Source: Amanita rubescens
Taxonomy: Eukaryota; Basidiomycota; Agaricomycetes; Agaricales; Amanitaceae
NCBI GenBank assembly: GCA_015039365.1
Contig: WION01000004.1
Span: 1,240,001 to 1,304,000, forward strand
Direction: 5' to 3'
Length of the DNA: 64,000 nt
Below, in pieces: positions 45,689-57,327 of the stretch (position 1 is the stretch's first letter; each line of letters begins with the position of its first letter). The translations under genes were made by a program, and so were the position numbers. The notes under the pieces are model-generated. The model had not been told where the DNA came from, ran no database searches, and worked only from the letters and a program-made list of their open reading frames with translations.

Positions 45689-47019
45689 ATGTCCTTTCCC
45701 TTCAGGAATCAACCTTTGAAGGGTCTCTACATTATATATCAGGTACTGAGCACCTTTTTTATACGTATTCCATGGTGGGCACTGCGGTCGTTGCCCAGGT
45801 AAGATGCTTCTTCTGTCACGCTTCTGTTCATGTACCAAATTTCTATAGGTCTTGGAGACCCCGGCGTTCCTGGAGCCTTCGACGAACCATCCGCGCTAAT
45901 ACCCTCCGCCATACAATTCAAGCTGCTGACAAGTAAGTCTAAGATACAACTTCTTTTTAACATACGCTTAATGGATTTCAATTAGAATTGGTTTCTTTGG
46001 CATGCGACCTAACCACCTCGCCTTAGAAACAGATGTTGGCTCAAGTGGCGTTTGGATTGAACCCGTTCCCGACCTTATCGTGGGAGAGATTAAAGCTCTT
46101 GCAGATTTTGCATCTGTAGAATCCATCCGTATTCCGGGTTATTGGATGCACAAGGATGGTATCAATGTCAAAGTTGCCTCTCCACCTACGGCCGGAGAGA
46201 AGATTATATATCACCTTCATGGAGGAGCATACGTACGCTGCTCTGCGCACCCCTCGGACGTGACAGCCATGATCCCGCGTGGGATCATGGAATTTGCAGA
46301 CTCGGTCCATCGTACCTTCTCTGTCGAATATCGTTTATCCTCAGCTCGCCCATTCGCCGTTGCAAACCCATTCCCCGCGGCCTTAATTGATGCCGTCGCT
46401 GGCTATAGTTACCTCGTCAACAATGTCGGTTTTGCGCCCGCTGATATCATTGTTACGGGAGACTCTGCCGGCGGGAATCTCGCACATGCGTTAACTCGAT
46501 ATCTTGTCGAAAACTGGGACTCTTCGATTGAAAATTTACCGGCACCCCCTGGAGGACTCATTCTTTTTTCCCCATGGTGCGACGCAAGCGACTCGCATGA
46601 AGTTCCTGGATCGTCGGCGTTCAACTTCCGGAGCACTGACATTATCACTCCTGATGTTGGTTCCTTTGCAAAGAGGCTTTTCTTGGTCCCCATGGGTTCG
46701 AGGAGCCAAAACCAACAGATATATCTCTCCCGCATGTCGATATCCATCAATCTCACTCCCCATTGACTTCAAAGGCTTTCCAAGGACGCTAATCACAGCA
46801 GGGAGTGTGGAAATACTCGTGGATCAAATTAGGCTGATGAGAAAACGGATGGCTGATGATCTGGGCGAAGGTGACGGTGCTAAACCAGGTGAAGGAAAGG
46901 TGCAATATCTTGAAGAGCCAGATGCTGTTCATGACTACGCCATTTTTGATTGGCATGAGCCAGAAAAGACCAACACATTGAAAGAAGCTGCTAGATGGAT
47001 TGAAGCGGCAACGTCGTAA
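45689..47019 (+). CDS. Alpha/beta hydrolase of the HSL family, with a reading-frame problem
   Basis: A probable esterase or lipase. I start it at ATG 45689 (MSFPFRNQPLKGLYIIYQ), giving a hydrophobic N-terminal helix (VLSTFFIRIPWWALRSLP) and RSWRPRRSWSLRRT across an intron. The core has HLHGGAYVR (oxyanion HGG), VTGDSAGGNLAHAL (nucleophile Ser), LILFSPWCDASDS, and near the end LEEPDAVHDYAIFDW (Asp and His region). Between 46,660 and 46,715 the coding frame changes. The expected segment EAFLGPHGFEE lies in one frame and NRYISPACRYP in another. A 46-nt GT..AG intron could bridge them but would delete the conserved segment. Two 1-nt losses explain it better, so the gene may be decaying. A worse-damaged relative lies at 62284-62921. 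Confidence 0.72.
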
Positions 47020-47356
47020 TAGGGGTATACATACTCGTACTATAGGAAGAATAGATTTGTCGTCAGTGTGCTAAGCAAGCAATAGCTACAATTATCCTTC
47101 TTGGATGGCGGCATCAACAAAATAGGTATCCAAAAGTTATTCTTATTTTACATGTGGCATGAGATCCGGCGATGACCAGGTCCTGGTCTCGCGAGGTACC
47201 TTGGAATCCGGATCAATAAAATATTTGGTGCCGATGGACCAATGATATGTACCCTCCCGGATGGACGACTAAAAAAAGTTTTTGTCTGGTGGACCGAAGA
47301 GCCATGTTTAGTTAAATACTGCAATCCTACACGCATCCCTCGAAAGCTGCCCAGCG
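47020..47356. other. Intergenic before the BIM1-like gene
   Basis: 337 bp, AT-rich near 47130-47150, containing the BIM1-like promoter. No gene is seen. Confidence 0.45.
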
Positions 47357-48211
47357 ATGCGCGTCTTATTCGCGGCTATCTCTGCCTTCTTCATTGCTGC
47401 CGTGAATGCTCACTTCCAGCTTCAATTTCCCCCGCCGCGGGGCCCGTTCGTCATGAATAACGAGCCCGGCTTCTGTGGTCTGTGACTAAACGTTACCTCC
47501 GAGTCTACATCTCATTCGGGATTTAGATGGTTACACGAGTGCCACTGCCAACCGGACCCTGTTCCCCTTGTCCGGAGGTTTCTTCTCTTTGAATTCCGAG
47601 CACCCTCAGTGGGTCGGTAAGCGCTAAAAGCTGAGATAAACTGACCTCTATTTAACGTGTATCACGATAGCCGGAGTTCTGCTCGCCACTGGCTTGCCGG
47701 CCGACAACTTTAGCGAATTCAATCAGATTAAGCCGTATTTCACCCAATCAGGAGAAGGCATATATTGCTTCCCTCTCTTGTTCAACTCGCCCAACGCGAC
47801 TAATTTGACGAATGGCGAAAATGTCACCATTCAGGTAAGAGCACAGCTCTCCACCAAATATAACCACTTGCTCAGACTATTGTTAGATCGTCTTTAACGG
47901 AGGTGATGGCACACTTTTCCAAGTAGGTTCTAAATTGAATTTTTCCGGCTCACCTAATGTGATTTTGCAAGTGCGCGGACCTAACGCTGTCTGACACTGT
48001 AACACTGGACGCCACCGCCGACAAGTGTGGTAACGCGACTGGCACCAACGGTACCGTCCCAACTGGCACTTCCGCCAATTCAACGGCGTCATCGGCCAGC
48101 TCCGGCACTACGCCTACGAGCTCCCATTCATCCGCAGAACGGTCAGCTGAGTTTGGCTTGCTGGCCATTGCACTGGGATTGGCGGGCTTAGCAACGGGCA
48201 TATCTCTTTGA
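47357..48211 (+). CDS. BIM1-like (X325) copper-binding GPI-anchored protein
   Basis: A family related in fold to lytic polysaccharide monooxygenases but linked to copper uptake (Bim1 of Cryptococcus). The signal peptide [18 protein letters not shown] is followed by [15 protein letters not shown], so cleavage leaves an N-terminal His as needed for a copper brace. Then come EPGFCDGY across an intron, [71 protein letters not shown] and a Cys in DKCGN. The Ser/Thr-rich tail holds many Asn-x-Ser/Thr sites and ends in a hydrophobic run ([19 protein letters not shown]), a GPI signal. Five exons. It acts at the cell surface. Confidence 0.87.
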
Positions 48212-50279
48212 TATCTAATTTCGAGCCGCGTGTCGAAAACATACCAGTCCATGTTACGTCCGGGCCAAATTAATCAGTATGATTCTGAGTTATTAAAGTT
48301 TGTCAGAGACATCTTGCCTTGGCAACTTGCAACAACGTACTTTTTTACAGCACCAGTGCCTCCACAAATTAGGCTTGTCCGTTCCGTTTCGGGATCTGAC
48401 ACATCCTCTGTTATGTGTATTCCGCTTATGTTGTCTCGCTGACGCTAGTCGCTTTTCCACATCCGTAAATTATAAATTTGGCGAATGTCGACGGACACGG
48501 CTTCTGCTGCGATCTCCGCAAGCTGACGTGGCGACTAACAACATTGACAAAATTGTTAGTGATCGACGTAAGGCTGACGCCCGGACCTGCCGCCAATGTG
48601 TTCTTCTTCGGCCTATCGGAAAGAAAACTGGTGAAATATGACTCCGGTGAATACTACTTAGGAGCACACATAGGCACACTTGCTGCGCGGTGGTAGTGTT
48701 CGTCGGTAGCGCACGGATCAAAAGTTTACGGTCAATTGTCATGATAACGCAGAGTACCAGATATGGTATAATTGACCCCTGATTACAGATACTATTGCCG
48801 AGAGTTGGGTAGGGATCTTTGACTGGACTACGCAATATGAACGCCAACGAGTCGATGCGCGCTGTTTCAGATTACAGCTTCCGGCGCGGTCTCACTGCGA
48901 CGGGTCAAGCGTGCCATTCACTTACGCAAGCCGGCATAGTTACCTACACGTGTCTGTTAGGAATCTGCAGCTGACTTGCGTACTAATACGCCTCTACTTG
49001 TGCGTTATCAGTATTACTGAGGGCCACAAGCGTACCTACTCTAGCTTGAACTTATGAAAAGCTATGATGCAGTCATTTCAACCTATGTAATCTAACACTT
49101 TCGAGTCACTCACTCGAGGCGTCATAAATGATGTGGCAATTAGGCATTACCCACCCAGCTGGTCGCCGCACTTTTAGAAACGACGCGTAATCGCGTAATC
49201 ATTAATCAGGGCATGTGGCGGTACGGCACCCGGATACGGACAGCTTATCGTCCCTATAAAGGACACGACAAGTCCATTTCGGATTCGCACACGCAATACC
49301 AGAGTCACACCCTGGCCAGTCATTCACCATTCTGCGCCAGTTGCGCAGCGACCTTCTACCATCCCTGACTTTATGTTTTTCAAGTGCCGGCGCAGAGAAA
49401 CGCCTTGGGAAGTAGTGGGGAGTCACATCGTAGACCCCGTTCCCATGTTTGAGGACTTTAACGGTCAGTCTGGGTTCCCCGTCTCGACGTAGCCAATCGA
49501 CTTTATAAGGAGCAGAACTTGATATCAAGGTAGTCAGCAAAGCGATCATTGGTAGGACGTATGCGTTTGACGTAAGAACTTGGAGAGGAAGGGACGATAT
49601 CTTTAACGCCCTCATGTTCGCGCGTCCAGCAGTTAATTCAAGACATTTCACGGAAGGGCTATAACGTGTTGCTCTATGAAAGGTACGCCTTGTCGCTTGG
49701 CCCGGAACGCCGGGAACCGACCGCATGTCCAGTTGGAGAGCTATTGTTCATCGGCGGGGGAAAGAACATCGTGTCGAGATTCGTTACAGTGGGAGACGTG
49801 CGTTTTTTTTTGAAACCGCGATGCTTCTTTCTTATCTGACCTTCGTATATCCGCAGCGGCTCGTATATCGGGGACCGTAAAAATACACCACGACGCCCAT
49901 CCACCATGTTTAGGGGTTTTGCAGTCATCTATTTAAGAATCAATTGCCGGGTATTTGCAGGGCTGGGGAAGTAAAGGAACTAACTGTATTATACGGTAAT
50001 GAGGCATTGAATTTGCATCGTTGTAGTCCCACTCAGTTATTTATATTGCGAGGTTCGCGGATATGATGTGCAGTTGTGAATTGAAGTGAATTTTACCACA
50101 AGAGGTAGGAGTGACCCTAGAGCGTCAGTTCAAGGGTCGGCTAAGAGAAGCATTGTGGGTTGCCATGTCGGTGTGACTGTACTCCGTGTGCGGCAAATCC
50201 CCTGTATCGTCAACCTGGCAGCAGATATAAACGATCCTTCACCGGCCCTTGTTTCTCAACGGTCCTTCTCTTGCCCGTT
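48212..50279. other. Gene-poor stretch of about 2 kb with one long unexplained open frame
   Basis: No recognised gene. On the minus strand 49202-49726 is open for 174 codons and 49674-49928 for 84 codons in another frame. Neither has a motif I know, and both may be chance. No repeats or RNA genes are seen. Confidence 0.4.
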
Positions 50280-50894
50280 ATGCAGCTTAGCGGATCCTCC
50301 AGCAGAGCTTCTCGTTCTTGCATCCGGAGCGTTAGCCCTACACCTTCTCAAACGTCCCTCTCTACCGTCAATATTGCGCGGCACGGGCCTCGCGTCGTCA
50401 ACCGCGACGTTTTCACTTGTGAGGGCGCTGTCGATGCTCATCGACTATTGTCCTTGGTTCGCAAGGACATTTGTCAACTCGCGCGCCGTCATGGATGGAA
50501 CGCGCTGACAGAGGAGCAGTAAGTAATTCCAGGTTCGCCATGCCCTAATCTGACGCATTAAACAGATGGGAGTGCACAATCTTGACAAAACCACGGGCAG
50601 GAAAGAGAACGCGGTATACCGTGAAGGTTTGTTTTTCGTTGCTAAGTTGAGAATGAGATTGCTAATAGGATAAACCAGTTGTGCTATGAAGCAATCCTAG
50701 CCCGTTCTTCAACGCAATCTCTTGAGTGTTGCCCCGTGGAACTCGAAGCCGCGAAAGGCGTAAGTGGTGTCATGACGGTCTTGAGACGAGATGCTAAGCA
50801 AAAAGTCATTGCGAGCAACAGTCCCGTGATTGACTGGTGGGGAAGATTATCTCAGCCCTGGTCGTCGGGAGGAGGATATATAACGATAACGTAA
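50280..50894 (+). CDS. Unknown protein, predicted mitochondrial
   Basis: I do not recognise the family. The model has three exons: a first exon starting MQLSGSSSRASRSCIRSVSP (basic, Ser-rich, no acids, presequence-like) with FTCEGAVDAHRLLSLVRKDI and LARRHGWNALTEEQ, then WECTILTKPRAGKRTRYTVK after an intron at about 50521-50565, then LCYEAILARSSTQSLECCPV with VSGVMTVLRRDAKQKVIA and a final GGYITIT. Both splice junctions keep the frame and join sensible sequence across the Trp codon. It converges on TUM1 (78 bp between stops). Other start codons are possible upstream (50160). Existence is likely; function is not known. Confidence 0.5.
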
Positions 50895-50972
50895 ACCGCA
50901 CTTAACGACTTGTATACCTTTGATACCCTGTATATTACTGTACATTACTTACTTCCCTGATAAATGCAGGCG

Positions 50973-52209
50973 TTAGGATGACTTTTCGATTTTGCTTGTA
51001 CTTCTGGCGGCGTAACCGGTCCATGACTAAAAGGCATTGAATATCGCAATGACTTATGTCAATGAAAGCCAACAACTTACTTCATCATATAACCCAATTT
51101 TTCCTACACCTAAAAGTTTCAATCCTAGCCACAAAATCCCTGCGGTCATCCCGCTTCCGCAGCTCGTGACGACTGGTATCTCGCCCTTGATGACTAAGTT
51201 AGCACGTTCGGTCCCTATTGCATCCTCCAAGGCTTTTTGCAGCTCGGATGGGGGTACGATGGACGTGTATGCAGCACCATCAGCTCCGGTGTGCTTACTC
51301 AAGAACACCTGGAAAGGAAGCGAAAGAGAATGAGGGATATGACCCGAAGATAAGCCTGGACGAGGCTCAGGGTCTACTCCTAGATACCTGCATAAATTTT
51401 GAAGGGCCAATATGATCGATTTCACGTGAACATACCTTCCCTTGGAACGTGCGTCCAGAACAAGCTCTGCAGATGGGTCAATGGAAGGGTCCAAGGCAGA
51501 ATTGGCAACAATCTGCTCATAATCTGCACAAGGTAAGGGAACCCGCATTGGTAAGGTGATACAATACCTACTTCGGATTGCATTCATGTCCAAAGTTGGG
51601 GTTGGATAGGATGACTTTGGAGACGAAGACGGCGAGCCTTCTTCCACTGGAAAACCCTCTGAACACCATAGAGGCAACCCACCATTAATGATACTCGAGT
51701 TCACATGACCAAAGGATCTGAACATGAATAGAGCCCTGGGCGATGAAAAAACACCATGAGTGTCGTATCTGTGACTAGCGATCAGGGCATGATTTTAGTG
51801 CTTGACGTGTAATAATGCGTACAAAAGAACGTGTGAAGATGGTTCGATGCCGAATCCCTCTGAGTACGTTAGTGCAATCGGTGAAAGAAGGCCTCACGTA
51901 CCACACGCGTCTGCAAATACTCGCTCTGTGGGCATCATATGCTTCAATCCAAGCGCATGAGAGCTAGCGACGTCGTCCAGGTCCAAGAACTGTGCGCCTG
52001 GCAGTCTGCTGGAGGCAAACTCTTGCCGGGCAGTTGCGAGGCGTGTTGGGCATGAACCAAGTTGCATCGAGCAGTCTGACAGGGTTTTTTTTTGATTGGA
52101 TCAGAGCATGTGCTTGGGACGGAGAAAGTACAAGGGGTGTCGATGAGGAGGAGGACATGGCCCTCAGAGTCAACGTAGAGGGTCGCAACGGCCGGAAGAA
52201 GTTGAGCAT
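50973..52209 (-). CDS. TUM1: Two-domain sulfurtransferase Tum1 / 3-mercaptopyruvate sulfurtransferase
   Basis: Moves sulfur from 3-mercaptopyruvate or the Nfs1 persulfide toward Uba4/Urm1 for tRNA thiolation. The start MLNFFRPLRPSTLTLRAMSS looks like a weak mitochondrial presequence with an inner Met for a cytosolic form. The first rhodanese domain has ALIQSKKNPVRLLDATWFMP and LPGAQFLDLDDVASS. The second has SAELVLDARSKGRYVH, SGHIPHSLSLPFQVFL and the active site TSCGSGMTAGILWLGLKLLG (CGSGMT, close to the CGSGVT of mercaptopyruvate enzymes). After a last intron it ends DESWTGYAARSTSK, as family members do. The start codon is only 43 bp from that of VMA5. Confidence 0.9.
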
Positions 52210-52252
52210 GATTATTGATTGTAACAGCGGCAAATACGCGAGGCTCTTTGAA
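52210..52252. promoter_or_regulatory. 43-bp divergent spacer TUM1 / VMA5
   Basis: Start codons of TUM1 (52209, minus) and VMA5 (52253, plus) are 43 bp apart. The 5' leaders and promoters must therefore overlap the opposite gene. Confidence 0.6.
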
Positions 52253-53773
52253 ATGCCATCAGACCAGAGTACCTGGCTCATCGCCGTCCCACAAGATGGC
52301 GAGGCTATTGGCCTTCACCAAGAGCTTTCTTCAAAGCTCTATAACCAATGTAGGTTACCTCCTCGCAACAGTGCCGAAGCTAGCCATTCCGTCGTTCAAG
52401 GTTATCTCTTCGAATTGTTGCCGCGCGTTATCTCATTTGCATGCCAAATTAGACAGGGACGCTTGACTCCCTCATCGCTCTCTCTGAAGACCTACCGAAG
52501 CTGGATACATCATTCACCGCGACTGTTGCAAAGATTGTGGATGCTCTGCGCAGCCTGCTCAATAACGATCCTGCCAAATTAACTCAACATATCCTTGTGG
52601 AAGAGCAGACCGTCGACCACTACCTCCTTACCAACTGGAGATGGAACGAAGGCAGATATGGTATTCACAAGAGCCTAAGAGAGCTTATCGATACCCTGAG
52701 CCAGGTGGAAATGTGCGTTGCCCGGAAGAGCCCATCTAACATGGCCCTGCACAGGACATGGCCTCTATCGATAACATAATGAAAGCCAAACTCAACAATT
52801 ATAATCTGGTCAAGGGTAGTCTCGTCCAAATGCGACGCAAGATGACGTAGGACCCTGCACTTCTTGCTACACGCTCACGTTTACTGTTTACAGCGGGAAC
52901 CTCTCTGTGCGCTCTCTCGCGGACATTGTGTCAAAGGGTGATTTCATACAAGATTCGGAGTATCTTGAGACTATCTTGGTAGCTGTTCCAAAGTAATCTC
53001 TCTCGCTTACACTGGAACCATATGTGTTCATCAATATTCAAGGGCCTTAATCAAAGACTGGAATTCTAAATATGAACGATTAAGTCAATACGTTGTTCCG
53101 CGTTCGGCAAGGTACCCTAGTTCCACTTCGGACTTACCAATACTCAGATCTCACAGGCAGATCACATCAGATGATGAATTCGCCCTATACGGCGTCGTCG
53201 TATTTCGAAGAGTTCACGATGAATTCATTCAGAAGTGTCGAGACAACAAGTATATCGTGCGGGACTTTGTATTTTCGGAAGAGGAAGTCGAGAAACAGAG
53301 ATCTGGCTTGGAGGACGCGGATGCTACAGAGAAGGAACTATGGGTCAGTTTTTCGATCCCCTACCGACAGGCTAAAGACTAAACTGGTATGTAGACGGAG
53401 CTTTTGCGCCTATCGCGGGTTAACTTCTCCGAATCGTTCCAAGTCTTTGTTCACCTCAAAGTGCTGCGACTGTTTATTGAAAGCGTCCTGCGGTACGGCC
53501 TTCCTGCCCAATACATTGGAATTGTTGTTAAAGTGAAGTCCTCATTATTTATTGCTCCTCACTGAATTCAAGCTGTTGCAGCCTGAACCCAAAACGACTA
53601 AAAAGGTTTTCAATACACTCCAAGCTCAGTTCGCTTACCTCCGACCGAAGTCAAATCGTTCGACTTCGGTCAAGGGGCCAGAGAATGCTGATTTTGTCGG
53701 TGAATACCAATCGCTGCTCGATCAGGAATACCACGATTTTGTCATGTTTGAAGTCCCTTGGATCGTCCTCTGA
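52253..53773 (+). CDS. VMA5: V-type H+-ATPase subunit C
   Basis: Joins the V1 sector to the peripheral stalks and controls reversible assembly of the vacuolar proton pump. The product opens [20 protein letters not shown] with LHQELSSKL. After intron splicing it gives [183 protein letters not shown] and [12 protein letters not shown]. The C-terminus and block order are those of Vma5. About ten exons. In the segment at about 52340-52405 the conserved-looking LAIPSFK lies one frame off from the open frame (see findings). Confidence 0.9.
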
Positions 53774-53943
53774 GTAGTGGATCAATAGCAAATGTTCATA
53801 TGTTGTTTGTAATATGGCAAGCGGTAAGACTTTCCCAACGAGATAAAGGATGCCATCCAGCCATAATTACGACAACATTGTATACCATAAAATACATAAA
53901 GGTTTTCAGTCTGAATTCGCACTAGGCGACTTTGAAAGAGATC

Positions 53944-55229
53944 TCAATCTCGAGGTAGAACCTGCGTGGCGATAGACGTTATTCTTGAATCCACCCTGCT
54001 CAAGATATCTAATGTTTCTTCCTGTACAAGCATGCTAAATATGCAAATGCTGCAGTCGTAAAGCATATACATACCCATATTTTTTCCTGCAAATTTTGAC
54101 CTTGCTCGCTGAGAACAAAATCGCTGGGTTCAGTGATATTTGAACGGCTTATGTAGGCCCCCCGTAATTTTTCTTCAGTCCTCCTTCCCACCCAGTGCAC
54201 CCCATACTAGCTGGCGACTGCCCTGTTCTGCAGACATAGCGAACAACAGTTTCACAAGATAAACGATCATGCCCGTAAAGCCTTGAGCGTGTCTGTCAAG
54301 TTCAGAATGTGAATATCCTGGATCAATGGCATCTACTATGACGGGAATATTGGCCAATCGATTAGCAAGGGCCCGAACGAAGAGCACATTAAGAACTGCA
54401 ACGCCATAAGTTGTCGATTGGTATAGAAAGAAGTGATAATTCACGCTTTGTATCACAGTAACGGTCAAACGACGCTCTATAACGAATGAGAAAGAATGTA
54501 CTCGTGCTCAAAACAGATCACGTACTGATCCGTGCGACATTCCTTGCTCCCAAGAGTCTTCAGTGGTTCTGGGCTCTCCCTAACCTGCTGGTCGAAAGTC
54601 GACCAGTAATGTGCCCCACTGCTGACCACAACCAAGCGCGGCACGACAGAGTGAGTTCGCGCCGTCTCGATCATTCGCGGAAGGAGTAGCAATGCAAGCA
54701 ATGATGTTGAGAGAGAGTTGACTTGTAACCTGCATCACACAAGACAGTTTGGTATGACAGCAATTGGCTAGTTAGGATCGATACCTCAATTCCCAACCGT
54801 CGTTCGTAAGGAAATGGCCTGGCGATGCGACGCCAGCGTTCAAAATCAAATAATCCAGCCGACCTCCTTCCTCTTCAAATTTATCCGCAAAAGACTTGAC
54901 CGAGGAAAAATCGGCCTGGTCAACAAGCCAGACTTCACCTTGATCATAGCCCGTCTCTGTCCTCAGCTCTATGCAGTCCTCAACAATTGGGTGGGCCAAA
55001 CAGTGAGTTTGAACGTACTACCCAATGCTACTTCTCCCTTCTCTTGACTGCGGCAAGCCAAGATAAGTCTTCCAGGATTCATTTTGGCAAAATGCTTGGC
55101 TGCCTCGAAGCCCAAACCTGTATTGGACCCTGTGATTACAACTGTCTTCCCTGCGAGGTTCGCCGTTACAACCGGCTGAATGGGACTCCATTGGCTTCGA
55201 AGTAATCCCAAAAGAGTAAGGCGGCCCAT
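53944..55229 (-). pseudogene. Short-chain dehydrogenase copy A, frameshifted
   Basis: An NAD(P)-dependent SDR of the retinol-dehydrogenase or Bli-4-like type. The start MGRLTLLGLLRSQWSPIQPV leads into VVITGSNTGLGFEAAKHFA (TGxxxGxG) and [11 protein letters not shown]. Then come YLILNAGVAS (NAG motif), [27 protein letters not shown] (catalytic Ser), DRYCDTK (YxxxK, split by an intron after Lys), LLNVLFVRALANR and VDAIDPGYSHSEL. At about 54180 a one-base insertion relative to copy B (25 against 24 bases in the aligned GGKED-EEKLRG stretch) brings in a TGA. The following EKLRGAYISRS, SDFVLSEQGQ and final exon (LDILSRVDSRITS) are intact in the next frame. Without a rescue intron the product would lose about 75 residues. 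Confidence 0.75.
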
Positions 55230-55825
55230 GATGAATGGTTCAATAGACTGGATGTGAAACTGTGAACACTGAATTCACATCGTTGAATGCCTTCTCAAGC
55301 GTGGGACCGATTGCTACATATATATATAGTTGTATACTGCGCCCACGCGTTTTGCGTCTATGGCAACGTCTCAGCCATATGAGGCCATATGTCCAACGGT
55401 CTGCTAGCCGGATCATTTCAATCTTAAGTCAACCGGTCCGAGGGTTCTGTTTGCCAGCCGCGTACTACTACGTCACTGTGCAGTATAACCAATTATAGCC
55501 AAGTAACACGCAATCTACATATGCAGCCTAGACTCATTCCATGCGCTGCTTGAGTCCCAGATTTTGGTGTGAGAGAAAGATGATCGCATACGACCCAAGA
55601 AACGTTGCAACCAGACCGGTTTTCGATACGAGCGTCACCGTGAACCGAAATTAAAACAAAGTGTCGCCTTGTTACGACAGGAGATCGATGCCTGTGGTAC
55701 TGACCTAGCAACAACATGTGTGTTCAATGCGCTGTGAAAATGAACCATCGTGTCACCCTTCAATACGCAATCGTGTATTAATGTGGTAGATAGAGTATGG
55801 ACATCAATAACAGTAAATCCAAGGA
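55230..55825. other. Spacer between SDR copies A and B
   Basis: About 600 bp holding the promoter of copy A. An alternating TA stretch (ATATATATATA) at 55317-55328, about 90 bp upstream of the copy A ATG, can serve as its TATA box. No gene. Confidence 0.5.
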
Positions 55826-57112
55826 TCATTCTCGGGGCAAAACCTGAGTAGCAATTGTTGATATTCTTGAATCCACCTTACTTAAAATGTCCAATGTATC
55901 CTTCTAGAGATCGTCGTTGAACACGTAGAATTCAATGACACAAGAAGCACATACCCATATATTTTCTCGCACGTCTTGATCTTGTTCACTAATGACGAGA
56001 TCGCTGGGTTCAGAGATTCGAAAAGACCGAACGAAGGCGCCTCGTAGTCTTTCCTCGTCCTCCTTCCCGCCAAGAGCGGCCCATACTAACCGCCGACTAC
56101 TTTTCTCTGTGGGAATGGCAAAGAACAAATCCATCATATAGAAAACTAGGAGTCTAAGCCCATGGATATTCCTGCGAAGTTCAGATACGGCGTAGCCCGG
56201 ATTGACTGCATTCACGATGACAGGTATGTTCCCCAAGCGATCAGCGAGCGCCCTAACGAAAAGCATATTAAGGACTTGGAGGCCATCAGAGTTGCCAACA
56301 AGCATGGAAATGGTGACGCTTACGCTTAGTGTCAGGATAACGACGTCCCATCGCCCTGTCAAGGATAAGAAAGTAGTAATGATATTTTCAACAGACCACA
56401 TACTCTGGCGTGCAATACTCCTTACTTCCGAAGATCTTGAGTGGTTCGCGACTATCTTTGATCTGCTGGTCAAACGTTGATTCGTAATGCACTACACTAC
56501 TAACGACGACCAGCCGTGGGGTAACAGAGTGATTTCGCGCTGTTTCAATCATACGGGGAAGTAGTAACAATGCTATAAGTGACGTTGAGAGGCAATTGAC
56601 CTGTAAGCTGTGAAGAGTTAATGCCGACCGGTGACGCAAACGCAATGAGATGGAATAGTAATACCTTAACTCCCAGCCGTCCTTTGTCGCACTATAGTCC
56701 GGCATTGCGACAGCAGCATTCAAAATCAGATAATCCAACCGACCTCCCTGCTCTTCAAACTTGTCTGCAAAAGACTTCACCGAGGAAAAATCTGCTTGGT
56801 CAACGAGCCAAAGCTCAGCCCGATCATAGCCAGTCTCGGTTCTCAACGCTGTGAAAGGGCGGTCTTAACGTTTAATCATAACAAAACAAAACCCTAGGAC
56901 ATACAAGTCAATGCCGCTTCTCCTCTTTGTTGACTGCGACACGCCAGGATCAACCTATCTGGATTCATTCTGGCAAAGTGCTTGGCGGTCTCGAAACCCA
57001 GGCCAGTGTTAGCACCTGTGACTACGACTGTTTTCCCTGCAAGATCTTCGGTTACGACGGGTGGAACTGGCGACCATTGGTCATAGACAAAGTCCAGAAA
57101 TGTAGGTTTCAT
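55826..57112 (-). CDS. Short-chain dehydrogenase copy B, intact
   Basis: The best preserved member of the four-gene array. It starts [20 protein letters not shown]. Rossmann motif [50 protein letters not shown] (here NAA in place of NAG), [34 protein letters not shown] (catalytic Ser), RRYPDTK (YxxxK), [13 protein letters not shown] spliced in, [37 protein letters not shown] and [14 protein letters not shown]. After the last intron comes [20 protein letters not shown] with VLPRE. The substrate is unknown; related enzymes reduce aldehydes or ketones. Its promoter contains a duplicated element (57165-57209 and 57283-57327). Confidence 0.82.
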
Positions 57113-57164
57113 GAAGGTTTTGATGAGCACATATGTGCATCGGGGCAGTTTATAAAGAGGTGTG

Positions 57165-57209
57165 AGAGCGATGCCGTGTGGTGTCGGGGTGAGACGCGTT
57201 CATCTGGCC
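57165..57209. repeat. Direct repeat, left copy
   Basis: A 45-bp element beginning AGAGCGATGCCGTGTGGTG and ending TTCATCTGGCC. It matches 57283-57327 with three mismatches, spaced 118 bp start to start. A flanking GCGGAAGCGA block about 85 bp on is also repeated. Confidence 0.85.
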
Positions 57210-57282
57210 GCGGCATGAAAAAAAAAAGATATCAAGTGATACATTATTTAGCGGAAGCGACTCCGAGTGCCTCGTAGGTGTT

Positions 57283-57327
57283 AGAGCGATGCCGTGTGGT
57301 GCCGGGACGAGACGCGTTCATCTGGCC
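57283..57327. repeat. Direct repeat, right copy
   Basis: Second copy of the 45-bp element; 42 of 45 bases are the same as the left copy. A weaker relative (GAGACGCTGTTCATCCGGCA) is seen at about 58838-58858 upstream of SDR copy C. Confidence 0.85.
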
